Origin: Flavobacteriaceae bacterium
GTDB lineage: Bacteria > Bacteroidota > Bacteroidia > Flavobacteriales > Flavobacteriaceae
NCBI GenBank assembly: GCA_002702385.1
Contig: NZZF01000037.1
Location: 4,401 to 10,110, forward strand
Direction of reading: 5' to 3'
Length of the DNA: 5,710 bases
Positions 1 through 5,710 of this stretch are shown in pieces. Position 1 is the first letter of the stretch, and every line of letters begins with the position of its first letter. Under the pieces are notes generated by a model. It ran no database searches and was not told the origin of the DNA. It was given only the letters and a program-made list of their open reading frames with translations. A program made the translations under genes and the position numbers.

Positions 1-270
1 GTAGTTTTAGATGAATTCAAAAATGGAGCTTTTAGTTTAGCAATTCAATTTCAAATTCCCATAGTTCCAATGACATTTTTAGATTGCGAAAAAAAGTTTC
101 CATACTTTTTTGCCTATAAGCATTTTGTTGGTTCACCTGGAAAGCTAAGAGCTAATGTTCATAATTTTATTGATACAAAAGGACTTACTCAAGAAGATAA
201 GCAAATGTTAAAGAAAAAAGTATACAATATTTTATTAGAGGACTTAGAGTCTAACCTTTCTCAGAATTAA
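1..270 (+). CDS. 1-acyl-sn-glycerol-3-phosphate acyltransferase (PlsC family), C-terminal part, 5' end outside window
   Basis: The open frame runs from the first base (frame 1) to a TAA at 268-270 and gives the last 89 residues of a protein. Residues 6-11 (FKNGAF) are the tail of the PlsC block that follows the FPEGTR-type substrate-binding motif, and residues 19-24 (IPIVPM) are the family's conserved block IV. The NHxxxxD catalytic motif and the EGT motif would lie upstream and cannot be checked. Family members transfer an acyl chain to the sn-2 position of lysophosphatidate at the inner membrane, giving phosphatidate for phospholipid synthesis. The later stretch ([18 protein letters not shown], about residues 43-60) is like the C-terminus of Bacteroidota PlsC proteins. 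The Met at 70 is internal and not the start, because strong family similarity continues upstream of it. The 3' end overlaps that of the convergent recA by 20 bp. The family call is firm; exact substrate is inferred. Confidence 0.87.
   Translation, partial: VVLDEFKNGAFSLAIQFQIPIVPMTFLDCEKKFPYFFAYKHFVGSPGKLRANVHNFIDTKGLTQEDKQMLKKKVYNILLEDLESNLSQN
251..270. other. 20-bp tail-to-tail overlap of the acyltransferase gene and recA
   Basis: The recA stop (251-253 on the minus strand) lies before the acyltransferase stop (268-270 on the plus strand), so the last 20 bp encode the ends of both proteins. There is no room for a dedicated intrinsic terminator between them, and I see no GC-rich hairpin followed by a T-run on either side. 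Transcripts from the two sides would therefore be expected to extend into each other unless stopped by another mechanism. Confidence 0.9.
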
Positions 271-1258
271 GAACTTCAGAAATTTTCTTTTCCAATTCTT
301 CACACAATTCAGGATTATCTTTCAATAAATTTTTAACTGAATCTCTACCTTGACCAAGTTTAGTATCCCCATAACTAAACCATGAACCACTTTTATCTAT
401 AATCCCTGCATTAGTTCCAATGTCGAGAATTTCACCAGTTCTTGAAATTCCTTCACCATACATAATGTCAAATTCACATACCCTAAATGGAGGAGCAACT
501 TTATTTTTAACCACCTTTACTCTAGTTTTATTTCCTAAAGCATTTCCAGAAGAATCTTTCAATTGAGTTGATCTTCTAATATCTAGTCTTACGGATGCAT
601 AAAATTTCAAAGCATTTCCACCAGTTGTAGTTTCTGGATTTCCGAACATTACACCAATTTTTTCTCTCAACTGATTTATAAAGAAAACTGTACAATTAGT
701 TTTACTAATAGTGGAGGTTAGTTTTCTTAATGCCTGAGACATAAGTCTAGCATGTAATCCCATTTTTGAATCTCCCATTTCTCCTTCAATTTCACTTTTA
801 GGAGTTAATGCGGCAACTGAATCAATTACAATAATGTCAATAGCTCCTGATCTAATTAGATTATCAGTAATTTCTAAAGCTTGTTCCCCATGATCAGGTT
901 GAGAAATAATTAGATCATCAATATTGACACCAAGATTTTGGGCATAAAATCTATCAAAAGCATGTTCTGCGTCTATAAATGCTGCAATCCCGCCAGCTTT
1001 TTGACATTCAGCAATAGCATGAAGGGTAAGAGTTGTTTTACCTGATGATTCAGGTCCGTAAATTTCAACTACCCTGCCTCTTGGATAGCCTCCAATTCCT
1101 AATGAATAATCCAATCCGATTGAACCTGTTGGAATAAATTCTACATCCTCATGAACTGAATCCCCCATCTTCATAACCGTCCCTTTACCATAGGTTTTAT
1201 CAAGTCTGTCAAGGGTCAGTTGTAATGCTTTTAATTTGGAATCTTTATCTGAGCTCAT
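251..1258 (-). CDS. recA: RecA recombinase, complete, 335 aa
   Basis: RecA is the ATP-dependent strand-exchange protein of homologous recombination; it forms filaments on single-stranded DNA in the cytoplasm. All core elements are visible: Walker A GPESSGKT at residues 68-75, the catalytic Glu98 in IDAEHA, Walker B IIVID at 142-146, the L1 region around 158-166 (EGEMGDSKM), the ATP-sensing Gln196 in NQLREK, loop L2 with [10 protein letters not shown] at 205-214, and the Lys pair of KNKVAPPF (251-258). Length is normal for the family. The frame stays open to an ATG at 1297, but the extra 13 residues ([13 protein letters not shown]) are unlike any RecA N-terminus and come from AT-rich upstream DNA. 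I therefore start at the ATG at 1258 ([10 protein letters not shown]). The TAG stop at 251-253 lies inside the end of the convergent acyltransferase gene. It is divergent from trhO. In many bacteria recA is under LexA control, but I see no operator here. Nothing suggests loss of function. Confidence 0.98.
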   Translation of the reverse strand: MSSDKDSKLKALQLTLDRLDKTYGKGTVMKMGDSVHEDVEFIPTGSIGLDYSLGIGGYPRGRVVEIYGPESSGKTTLTLHAIAECQKAGGIAAFIDAEHAFDRFYAQNLGVNIDDLIISQPDHGEQALEITDNLIRSGAIDIIVIDSVAALTPKSEIEGEMGDSKMGLHARLMSQALRKLTSTISKTNCTVFFINQLREKIGVMFGNPETTTGGNALKFYASVRLDIRRSTQLKDSSGNALGNKTRVKVVKNKVAPPFRVCEFDIMYGEGISRTGEILDIGTNAGIIDKSGSWFSYGDTKLGQGRDSVKNLLKDNPELCEELEKKISEVLNSEKG

Positions 1259-1294
1259 AAAAGGAATTTTTAAAAATTGATAACAATAAAAATA

Positions 1295-1302
1295 CAATTT
1301 TA
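1295..1302 (-). promoter_or_regulatory. Weak candidate -7 element for recA
   Basis: Read on the minus strand this is TAAAATTG, one mismatch from the TAnnTTTG consensus. It ends 36 bp upstream of the recA ATG at 1258, a reasonable leader distance. No convincing -33 element is visible at the expected spacing, and in DNA this AT-rich a one-mismatch hit can arise by chance. It is recorded as the best available candidate only. Confidence 0.22.
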
Positions 1303-1330
1303 TTTAGAAAAAGTGCTAATATAAATAACT

Positions 1331-1338
1331 TACATTTG
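1331..1338 (+). promoter_or_regulatory. Candidate Bacteroidota -7 promoter element for trhO
   Basis: TACATTTG matches the Bacteroidota primary-sigma -7 consensus TAnnTTTG at every defined position. It ends 30 bp before the trhO ATG, which would give a 5' leader of roughly 20-25 nt. A -33 element (consensus TTTG or TTG about 19-23 bp upstream) is weak: the best I see is TTTAG at 1303-1307. Because the gene run downstream is tightly packed, this promoter may drive ricT, gldH and the PBP gene too. The motif match is seen directly; its activity is inferred. Confidence 0.5.
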
Positions 1339-1368
1339 CATTAAATTATTTGGTTAAATAGTATAGAA

Positions 1369-2403
1369 ATGCAGCTATACAATAAGCTTAGTAAAAAAGA
1401 GAGACTTGACCTTATTAATAAGGCTGGAGAAAGAAGGCTTACACTCTCTTTTTATAAATACCATCAAATCAAAAACACAAAAATTTTTAGAAATTATCTT
1501 TTTATTGAATGGGATAAGCTCGATGTGCTTGGAAGAATTTATATTGCTCATGAAGGAATTAATGCTCAACTTTCAGTTCCATCAAACAGAATGATTGAAT
1601 TTAAAAATTCAATTGATACTATTTCTTTTTTAAATGGTGTTAGATTAAATATTGCCATTGAACATGACAATGAAGCCTTTTTAAAATTAAAAGTTAAGGT
1701 TAGAGATAAAATTGTTGCTGATGGATTAGGTTTAAATGACTACAATTTAGATAAAAATGGAGTGCATGTTAATGCTGAAAAATTTAATGAGCTTTTAGAT
1801 AATAAAGAGACTATTACAATTGACATGAGAAATCATTACGAAAGTGAAATTGGACATTTTAAAGGAGCTAAATTACCTGATGTTGATACATTTAGAGAAT
1901 CATTACCAATTATAAATAAAAAATACGATAAGCATAAGAAAAATAAGAATATTTTAATGTATTGCACTGGCGGAATCAGATGTGAAAAAGCTAGTGCATA
2001 CTTGATGAATAAAGGTTATAAAAATGTTTATCAACTAGACGGTGGAATTATTGAGTATGCTAGACAAGTAAAAGAAAAAAATATTGAAAATAAGTTCATT
2101 GGTAAAAATTTTGTGTTTGATAATAGAAGAGGTGAAAGAATTTCTGGAGATATCATTTCAAACTGTCATCAATGTGGGAAAAAATGTGATGAACATGTAA
2201 ACTGTAATAATGAAGCTTGCCATCTTCTTTTCATTCAATGTGATGAATGTCAAAAAGAATATAATGGTTGCTGTAGTGATGATTGTGCAAATATTCACTC
2301 TTTACCATATGAAAAACAAAAAGAGTTAAGAAAAGGGAAAAAGAATAGTAATAAAATATTTAAAAAAGGGCGATTTGATAAAAGCATCATTAACAAAATT
2401 TAA
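1369..2403 (+). CDS. trhO: tRNA uridine(34) hydroxylase TrhO (YceA family, rhodanese-domain), complete, 344 aa
   Basis: TrhO makes 5-hydroxyuridine at wobble position 34 of tRNAs in an oxygen-dependent, prephenate-independent way; this is the first step towards cmo5U/mcmo5U-type modifications. Domains in order: an N-terminal acylphosphatase-like ferredoxin fold (about residues 25-115, with the family block HEGINAQLSVP at 61-71 and the KVRDKIVADGL block at 110-120), a rhodanese domain (about 137-235) with IDMRNHYESEIGHF at 151-164 and active-site Cys199 in CTGGIRCE (199-206), then a Cys-rich C-terminal region. That region has Cys at 266, 269, 273, 279, 284, 291, 294, 301, 302 and 306, in the pattern of the long form of the family and suggestive of metal binding. 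The ATG at 1369 gives the usual family N-terminus (MQLYNKLSKKERLDLI). The gene is first in a rightward run; ricT begins 12 bp after its stop. No key residue appears missing. The tRNA role is taken from work on E. coli and other homologs. Confidence 0.95.
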   Translation: MQLYNKLSKKERLDLINKAGERRLTLSFYKYHQIKNTKIFRNYLFIEWDKLDVLGRIYIAHEGINAQLSVPSNRMIEFKNSIDTISFLNGVRLNIAIEHDNEAFLKLKVKVRDKIVADGLGLNDYNLDKNGVHVNAEKFNELLDNKETITIDMRNHYESEIGHFKGAKLPDVDTFRESLPIINKKYDKHKKNKNILMYCTGGIRCEKASAYLMNKGYKNVYQLDGGIIEYARQVKEKNIENKFIGKNFVFDNRRGERISGDIISNCHQCGKKCDEHVNCNNEACHLLFIQCDECQKEYNGCCSDDCANIHSLPYEKQKELRKGKKNSNKIFKKGRFDKSIINKI

Positions 2404-2415
2404 TAGCTTTATTAT

Positions 2416-3462
2416 ATGAGTTGTACAACTTGTAATTCTAAATCTGGGAACCCCAAGGGGTGTAAAAACAATGGTGTATGTGGTACTGATGGCTGTAATA
2501 AATTAAATGTTTTTAATTGGCTATCAAACCTAAATCCAATTACAACGGGCTCTCCTAATTATTATGAAGTTCGTTTTAAAAATGGAAGAAAAGAATTTTA
2601 TACTAATGATTCTGATCTCGATTTAAATATTGGTGACGCTATAGTTGTTGAATCTAAGTTAGGTTATGATTTAGGGCACATTACTTTAAAGGGAGGTTTG
2701 ATTTCTGTCCAAATGAAAAAAAAGAAAGTTAATCCAAATGAAGAAGAATTCTTGAAAATTTTAAGAAAAGCAACTCAAGAAGATATTGACACATGGATCG
2801 AAAACAGAAACAAGGAAGAAGAGGTGAAAATTAAATCCAGAGTTATTGCTCTAAAATTAGGCTTATCTATGAAAATCTCTGATATTGAATTTCAAGCTGA
2901 TGGGAAAAAAGCAATTTTTTACTATACCGCAATGGATAGAGTAGATTTTAGAAAACTTATTGTTGATTTAGCTCGTGAATTCAGTATTAAAATTGAAATG
3001 AAACAAATTGGTCTTAGAGAAGAGGCTGGAAGGCTAGGCGGAATTGGTTCATGTGGCAGAGAGCTTTGTTGTTCAACATGGTTAACTGACTTTAGAGTTG
3101 TAACAACATCTGCTGCTAGATACCAACAACTCTCACTCAATCCTCAAAAAATTGCCGGTCAATGCGGAAAACTAAAATGTTGTCTTAACTATGAATTAGA
3201 CCAGTATCAAGAGGCTCTGGCAGATTTTCCAAAACCAAAGACAAAATTGAAAACAGACAAAGGTTTAGCAGTTTGTCAAAAGCTAGATATATTTAAAAAA
3301 TCAATGTGGTTTTCATATAAAAACGAAAGTATTGATTGGTTTGAAATAAAAGTTGAAGATGTAAATAAAATAATTGAGATTAATAATTCAGGAAAAAATA
3401 TTTCCAACTTAGAAGAATACTCAATTGTAAGAGAAAATAAAGATGAAAAAGCTTTTGTATAA
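2416..3462 (+). CDS. ricT: RicT / PSP1-domain protein (YaaT family) with Cys-rich N-terminal extension, complete, 348 aa
   Basis: The PSP1 core is plain: residues 48-100 resemble the family N-terminal domain (YYEVRFKNGRKEFY), and about 139-260 the conserved half, including TAMDRVDFRKLIVDLAREF (171-189), an EAGRLGGIGSCGRELCC block (203-219) and a QCGKLKCCLNYE block (249-260). The Cys at 213, 218, 219, 250, 255 and 256 belong to these two blocks. In Bacillus subtilis RicT joins RicA and RicF in an Fe-S-containing complex that aids RNase Y processing of mRNA and affects sporulation, competence and biofilm. An equivalent complex has not, as far as I know, been shown in Bacteroidota, so the role here is inferred. 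Ahead of the core is an extension of about 45 residues with five Cys (3, 6, 16, 22, 27), absent from the Bacillus protein. The C-terminal 80 residues are Lys-rich and less conserved. The start follows trhO by 12 bp; the 3' end overlaps gldH by 20 bp. Confidence 0.92.
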   Translation: MSCTTCNSKSGNPKGCKNNGVCGTDGCNKLNVFNWLSNLNPITTGSPNYYEVRFKNGRKEFYTNDSDLDLNIGDAIVVESKLGYDLGHITLKGGLISVQMKKKKVNPNEEEFLKILRKATQEDIDTWIENRNKEEEVKIKSRVIALKLGLSMKISDIEFQADGKKAIFYYTAMDRVDFRKLIVDLAREFSIKIEMKQIGLREEAGRLGGIGSCGRELCCSTWLTDFRVVTTSAARYQQLSLNPQKIAGQCGKLKCCLNYELDQYQEALADFPKPKTKLKTDKGLAVCQKLDIFKKSMWFSYKNESIDWFEIKVEDVNKIIEINNSGKNISNLEEYSIVRENKDEKAFV

Positions 3463-3925
3463 ATTTTTGATACTTACATTGCTTATAAGCTGTGGGGGTG
3501 ATGATAGTATTTTTCTTGATTATAAAAACATGACTAATGGTTGGGAATATGAAAATCCTGTTGAATTTAGTTTTGATTCACCATCTGAAGCTGTAAATAT
3601 TTACATACTGTTGAGAACTGATAAGTCATATCCATTTTCAAATATTTTCATTAAATCACAGATTGTGAGTGAGAATAATCAAATAGTGGATACAATTGAA
3701 TTGGATTTAAAGCAAGAAAAAAGAACTTTATTTAGTGGCAATAGTTTATCGCTAAATAATCATAGTTTCATAATTGCAAAAAATATAAGTTTTAAAAAAA
3801 GTAAAGTAACTGTAAAATTTAATCACGCTAATAGATTCTTAGACAGCGTTGATGCTGTAAAAAATTTAGATGGAATATTAAGTGTAGGTTTGTTAGTAGA
3901 TAATTACCAAAATGAAGAATTATAA
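3443..3925 (+). CDS. gldH: Gliding motility lipoprotein GldH, complete, 160 aa
   Basis: The N-terminus is a lipoprotein signal peptide: Lys2-3, a hydrophobic stretch at 4-13 and a lipobox LISC (14-17), so the mature protein would start at lipidated Cys17. The body fits GldH in length and landmarks: Trp34 after the mature N-terminus, NIYILLR (52-58) followed by YPFSN (63-67), DTIELDL (83-89), and LDGILSVGLLVD near the end (142-153). In Flavobacterium johnsoniae GldH is required for gliding and belongs to the set of Gld proteins tied to the type IX secretion system. Homologs also occur in non-gliding Bacteroidota, so this gene alone does not prove motility. The gene starts inside ricT (20-bp overlap) and ends inside the PBP gene (14-bp overlap), so it is almost surely co-transcribed with both. 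The sequence AGAGAAAATAAAG before the ATG is A-rich, with no classical Shine-Dalgarno. The body is less conserved than its neighbours, as is normal for GldH. Confidence 0.88.
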   Translation: MKKLLYKFLILTLLISCGGDDSIFLDYKNMTNGWEYENPVEFSFDSPSEAVNIYILLRTDKSYPFSNIFIKSQIVSENNQIVDTIELDLKQEKRTLFSGNSLSLNNHSFIIAKNISFKKSKVTVKFNHANRFLDSVDAVKNLDGILSVGLLVDNYQNEEL

Positions 3926-5710
3926 ATTTCAAATATTTATTTTCTGGTTTATTTTTTCTTTGGGTATAGTAACCATGTATGGTGTTTTTTACCTTGCATC
4001 AATAGGTAAATTTGGAGAAATGCCTGACTTTAGGCAACTAGAAAACCCCAAGACAAATTTTGCTTCTGAAATAATATCTTCCGATAATCAGATTTTGGGA
4101 AAATATTATTTTAATGACAACAGGACACCTGTTGATTATGATGAGATTAATGTTGAAACCGTTAATGCTTTAATTGCAACGGAGGACGAAAGATTTTACA
4201 GCCATCCTGGAATTGATTTAAAAGCGACTGTTAGAGCAATTGTTTTTTTAAATACAAGAGGAGGAGCAAGTACTATTTCTCAACAACTAGCACGACAGCT
4301 TTTTGTTGGTGTTAGGTCAAGAAATATTCTTCAAGCAGTTGGACAAAAAATTAAAGAATGGGTTATAGCAGTTGAATTAGAAAAACAGTATACCAAAGAA
4401 GAGATCATTACAATGTATTTAAACATTTATGATTTTGGATACTATGGAGATGGAATTAAATCGGCTTCAAATATTTATTTTTCAAAAGAACCTATTGATC
4501 TCAAAATAGAAGAGTCTGCAATGTTGATTGGAATGTTACAAAACTCATCATTATACGATCCAATTAGAAGGCCTGAAATAACAAAAAAAAGACGAGATCT
4601 TGTCCTTATGCAAATGGCAAAAAACAATTACATAAGTGAAAAAGATAAAGACTCTCTTCAAAGTATTCCTCTGGAATTAAATTACACTCCACAATCACAT
4701 AGACAAGGTTTAGCAACATACTTTAGATCATATTTAAGAGGTTTTATGAAAGATTGGACTGAAAATAATCTTAAAAAAGATGGATCAAAATATAATCTCT
4801 ATGTTGATGGTTTAAAAATACATACAACTATTAACTCTAAAATGCAACGATATGCTGAGGAGTCTGTTAAAGAGCATATGATAAATTTACAGAAGGAGTT
4901 TTTTATTCAAAATGATACTGTTTCTTCCGCCCCATTCACTGACCTTGAAGAAGATCAAGAAGAGGCTATAATGAAAAGAGCTATGAGAAGATCTGAAAGA
5001 TGGAGAAAATCGAAACTAGCTGGAAAAACTAATGATGAAATTGAAGAGTCATTTAATGTTCCAACCAATATGAATGTATTCACATGGGATGGTGATGTTG
5101 ACACTTTAATGTCTCCAATAGATTCCATCCGTTATTACAAACATTTTTTAAGAGCTGGTATGATGTCTATGAATCCTAAAAATGGACATGTAATGGCTTG
5201 GGTAGGTGGTATTGATTACAGAAACTTTCAATATGATCACGTGATGTTAAGTAAAAGACAAATTGGTTCAACCTTTAAGCCTTTTCTTTATGCAACTGCC
5301 ATAGATCAACTTAAGCTTTCTCCATGCGATATGCTTCCTGATTTAATTCATTGTATTGAACCCTACAAATACGGAAATCCAGAACCATGGTGTCCAACTA
5401 ATTCTAGTGATAAATATGGTGGAATGAGAACTTTAAGCAATGCTTTAGCAAATTCAAAAAATACAATTAGTGCCCAACTAATTGATAAAGTAGGTCCTAG
5501 ACCTGTAGCTAATTTAGCTCGAAATTTAGGTGTCAGCTCTAACATTCCTAATGTGCCTGCTATTGCGTTAGGAACTCCTGATTTAAGCGTGTATGAAATG
5601 GTTGGAGCATACGGTGCTTTTGCCAACAAGGGTATTTATGTTAAGCCTATAATGGTAACAAAAATTGAAGATAAAAATGGTACAATTGTATATCAATCAA
5701 AACCTGAAAC
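3912..5710 (+). CDS. Class A penicillin-binding protein (PBP1A-like bifunctional transglycosylase/transpeptidase), 3' end outside window
   Basis: The frame is open from the ATG at 3912 to the window edge (599 full codons, no internal stop). The protein is anchored in the inner membrane by one segment (about residues 6-29) and acts in the periplasm, polymerising lipid II and cross-linking the glycan strands. The GT51 domain is complete: EDERFYSHPGID at 91-102 with catalytic Glu91, GGASTISQQLARQL at 117-130, and the KIKEWVIAVELEKQYTKEEI block from 146, ending in YLN at 169-171. A polar, charged linker (about 310-410) precedes the transpeptidase domain. That domain shows the SxxK motif STFKPF with nucleophile Ser453 and Lys456, and a probable SxN motif at Ser515-Asn517. 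The KTG motif would lie beyond the right edge. The ATG sits inside gldH (14-bp overlap), which supports this start. It could be named pbpA, mrcA or ponA; I leave the symbol blank because names vary in the phylum. Confidence 0.94.
   Translation, partial: MKNYKFQIFIFWFIFSLGIVTMYGVFYLASIGKFGEMPDFRQLENPKTNFASEIISSDNQILGKYYFNDNRTPVDYDEINVETVNALIATEDERFYSHPGIDLKATVRAIVFLNTRGGASTISQQLARQLFVGVRSRNILQAVGQKIKEWVIAVELEKQYTKEEIITMYLNIYDFGYYGDGIKSASNIYFSKEPIDLKIEESAMLIGMLQNSSLYDPIRRPEITKKRRDLVLMQMAKNNYISEKDKDSLQSIPLELNYTPQSHRQGLATYFRSYLRGFMKDWTENNLKKDGSKYNLYVDGLKIHTTINSKMQRYAEESVKEHMINLQKEFFIQNDTVSSAPFTDLEEDQEEAIMKRAMRRSERWRKSKLAGKTNDEIEESFNVPTNMNVFTWDGDVDTLMSPIDSIRYYKHFLRAGMMSMNPKNGHVMAWVGGIDYRNFQYDHVMLSKRQIGSTFKPFLYATAIDQLKLSPCDMLPDLIHCIEPYKYGNPEPWCPTNSSDKYGGMRTLSNALANSKNTISAQLIDKVGPRPVANLARNLGVSSNIPNVPAIALGTPDLSVYEMVGAYGAFANKGIYVKPIMVTKIEDKNGTIVYQSKPE

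Larger units (their letters stand above)
1259..1368. promoter_or_regulatory. Divergent recA / trhO intergenic promoter region
   Basis: This 110-bp stretch, very rich in A and T, is the only real non-coding gap in the window. It must carry the promoters for recA (leftward) and for the trhO-led gene run (rightward). I see one good Bacteroidota-type element for the rightward direction and a weaker one for the leftward, both listed separately. There is no clear inverted repeat that would serve as a repressor operator, no recognisable LexA-type box, no riboswitch-like structure, and no purine-rich Shine-Dalgarno sequence before either start codon. The regulatory role is inferred from the position between two divergent starts. 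Confidence 0.7.

Noticed and set aside
244..254. Perfect inverted repeat TTAGA-G-TCTAA at the recA/acyltransferase junction, considered as a terminator or binding site
   Set aside because: The arms are 5 bp with a 1-base centre, so no stable hairpin can form; it is AT-rich, lacks a T-run, and is coding for both genes.
70..270. A free-standing 66-aa protein starting at the ATG at 70
   Set aside because: The same frame is open to the left edge and residues before this Met match PlsC (FKNGAF, IPIVPM), so it is the tail of a larger gene.
1259..1297. A 13-residue N-terminal extension of RecA from an ATG at 1297
   Set aside because: The extra residues ([13 protein letters not shown]) are aromatic, do not resemble any RecA N-terminus, and lie over the AT-rich promoter region. 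The ATG at 1258 gives a normal RecA start.
1341..1359. Direct repeat TTAAAT (1341-1346 and 1354-1359) before trhO
   Set aside because: A 6-base AT-only repeat is expected by chance in this composition and has no other support as a regulator site.
1375..1594. Short open frames on both strands inside trhO (1375-1569 minus, 1406-1594 plus)
   Set aside because: They lie wholly within a firmly identified gene, show no family features, and are of the length expected by chance in AT-rich DNA.
2922..3140. A 72-aa open frame on the minus strand inside ricT
   Set aside because: It is antisense to the conserved Cys blocks of RicT, with no recognisable motif and no promoter or ribosome-binding signal.
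4840..5140. The long charged linker between the two PBP domains, considered as an inserted novel domain
   Set aside because: Class A PBPs of this phylum commonly carry a polar linker of this sort here, the frame is unbroken, and base composition does not change.
5363..5629. An 88-aa open frame on the minus strand inside the PBP gene
   Set aside because: It is antisense to the transpeptidase domain, and its somewhat hydrophobic composition follows from reading that domain's codons in reverse.
1..5710. A defence, mobile, phage or other undescribed system anywhere in the window
   Set aside because: Every long reading frame is accounted for by a known housekeeping or envelope family; there are no transposase, integrase, toxin-antitoxin, CRISPR or array-like repeats, tRNA genes or attachment sites, and composition looks even throughout.

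Overview
The window looks like ordinary chromosomal sequence from an AT-rich member of the Bacteroidota, most likely a flavobacterium-like organism. Four things point there: a GldH gliding-motility lipoprotein gene, which is restricted to this phylum; a RicT/PSP1 protein with the Cys-rich N-terminal extension I recall from Bacteroidota homologs; RecA and TrhO sequences of Bacteroidota type; and a good match to the phylum's unusual TAnnTTTG promoter element in the recA/trhO intergenic region. By eye the DNA is strongly A+T rich, and the gene starts lack clear Shine-Dalgarno sequences, which is also usual in this phylum.

Layout. At 1-270 (+) is the C-terminal part of a PlsC-type acyltransferase, cut by the left edge. 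It converges on, and overlaps by 20 bp, the 3' end of recA (251-1258, -). A 110-bp divergent promoter region (1259-1368) separates recA from a rightward run of four genes. These are trhO (1369-2403), ricT/PSP1 (2416-3462), gldH (3443-3925) and a class A penicillin-binding protein (3912 to the right edge, incomplete). Spacing in the run is +12 bp, then overlaps of 20 bp and 14 bp, so it is very probably one transcript with translational coupling.

How the genes relate. RecA handles recombination and DNA repair, and the PlsC-like enzyme belongs to phospholipid synthesis; they are simply neighbours. In the rightward run, TrhO hydroxylates U34 of tRNAs, RicT is a presumed Fe-S cofactor of RNA processing, GldH is an envelope lipoprotein needed for gliding/type IX secretion in motile relatives, and the PBP polymerises and cross-links peptidoglycan. 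The last two are envelope functions. The link from them to RicT is a matter of gene order, and its functional meaning is open.

Coding density is almost complete. The only non-coding stretch of note is 1259-1368. I found no RNA genes, CRISPR array, mobile element, rho-independent terminator or large repeat. I found no convincing undescribed system. The points most worth a second look are the Cys-rich N-terminus of RicT, the ricT-gldH-PBP overlaps, and the convergent overlap of recA with the acyltransferase gene.
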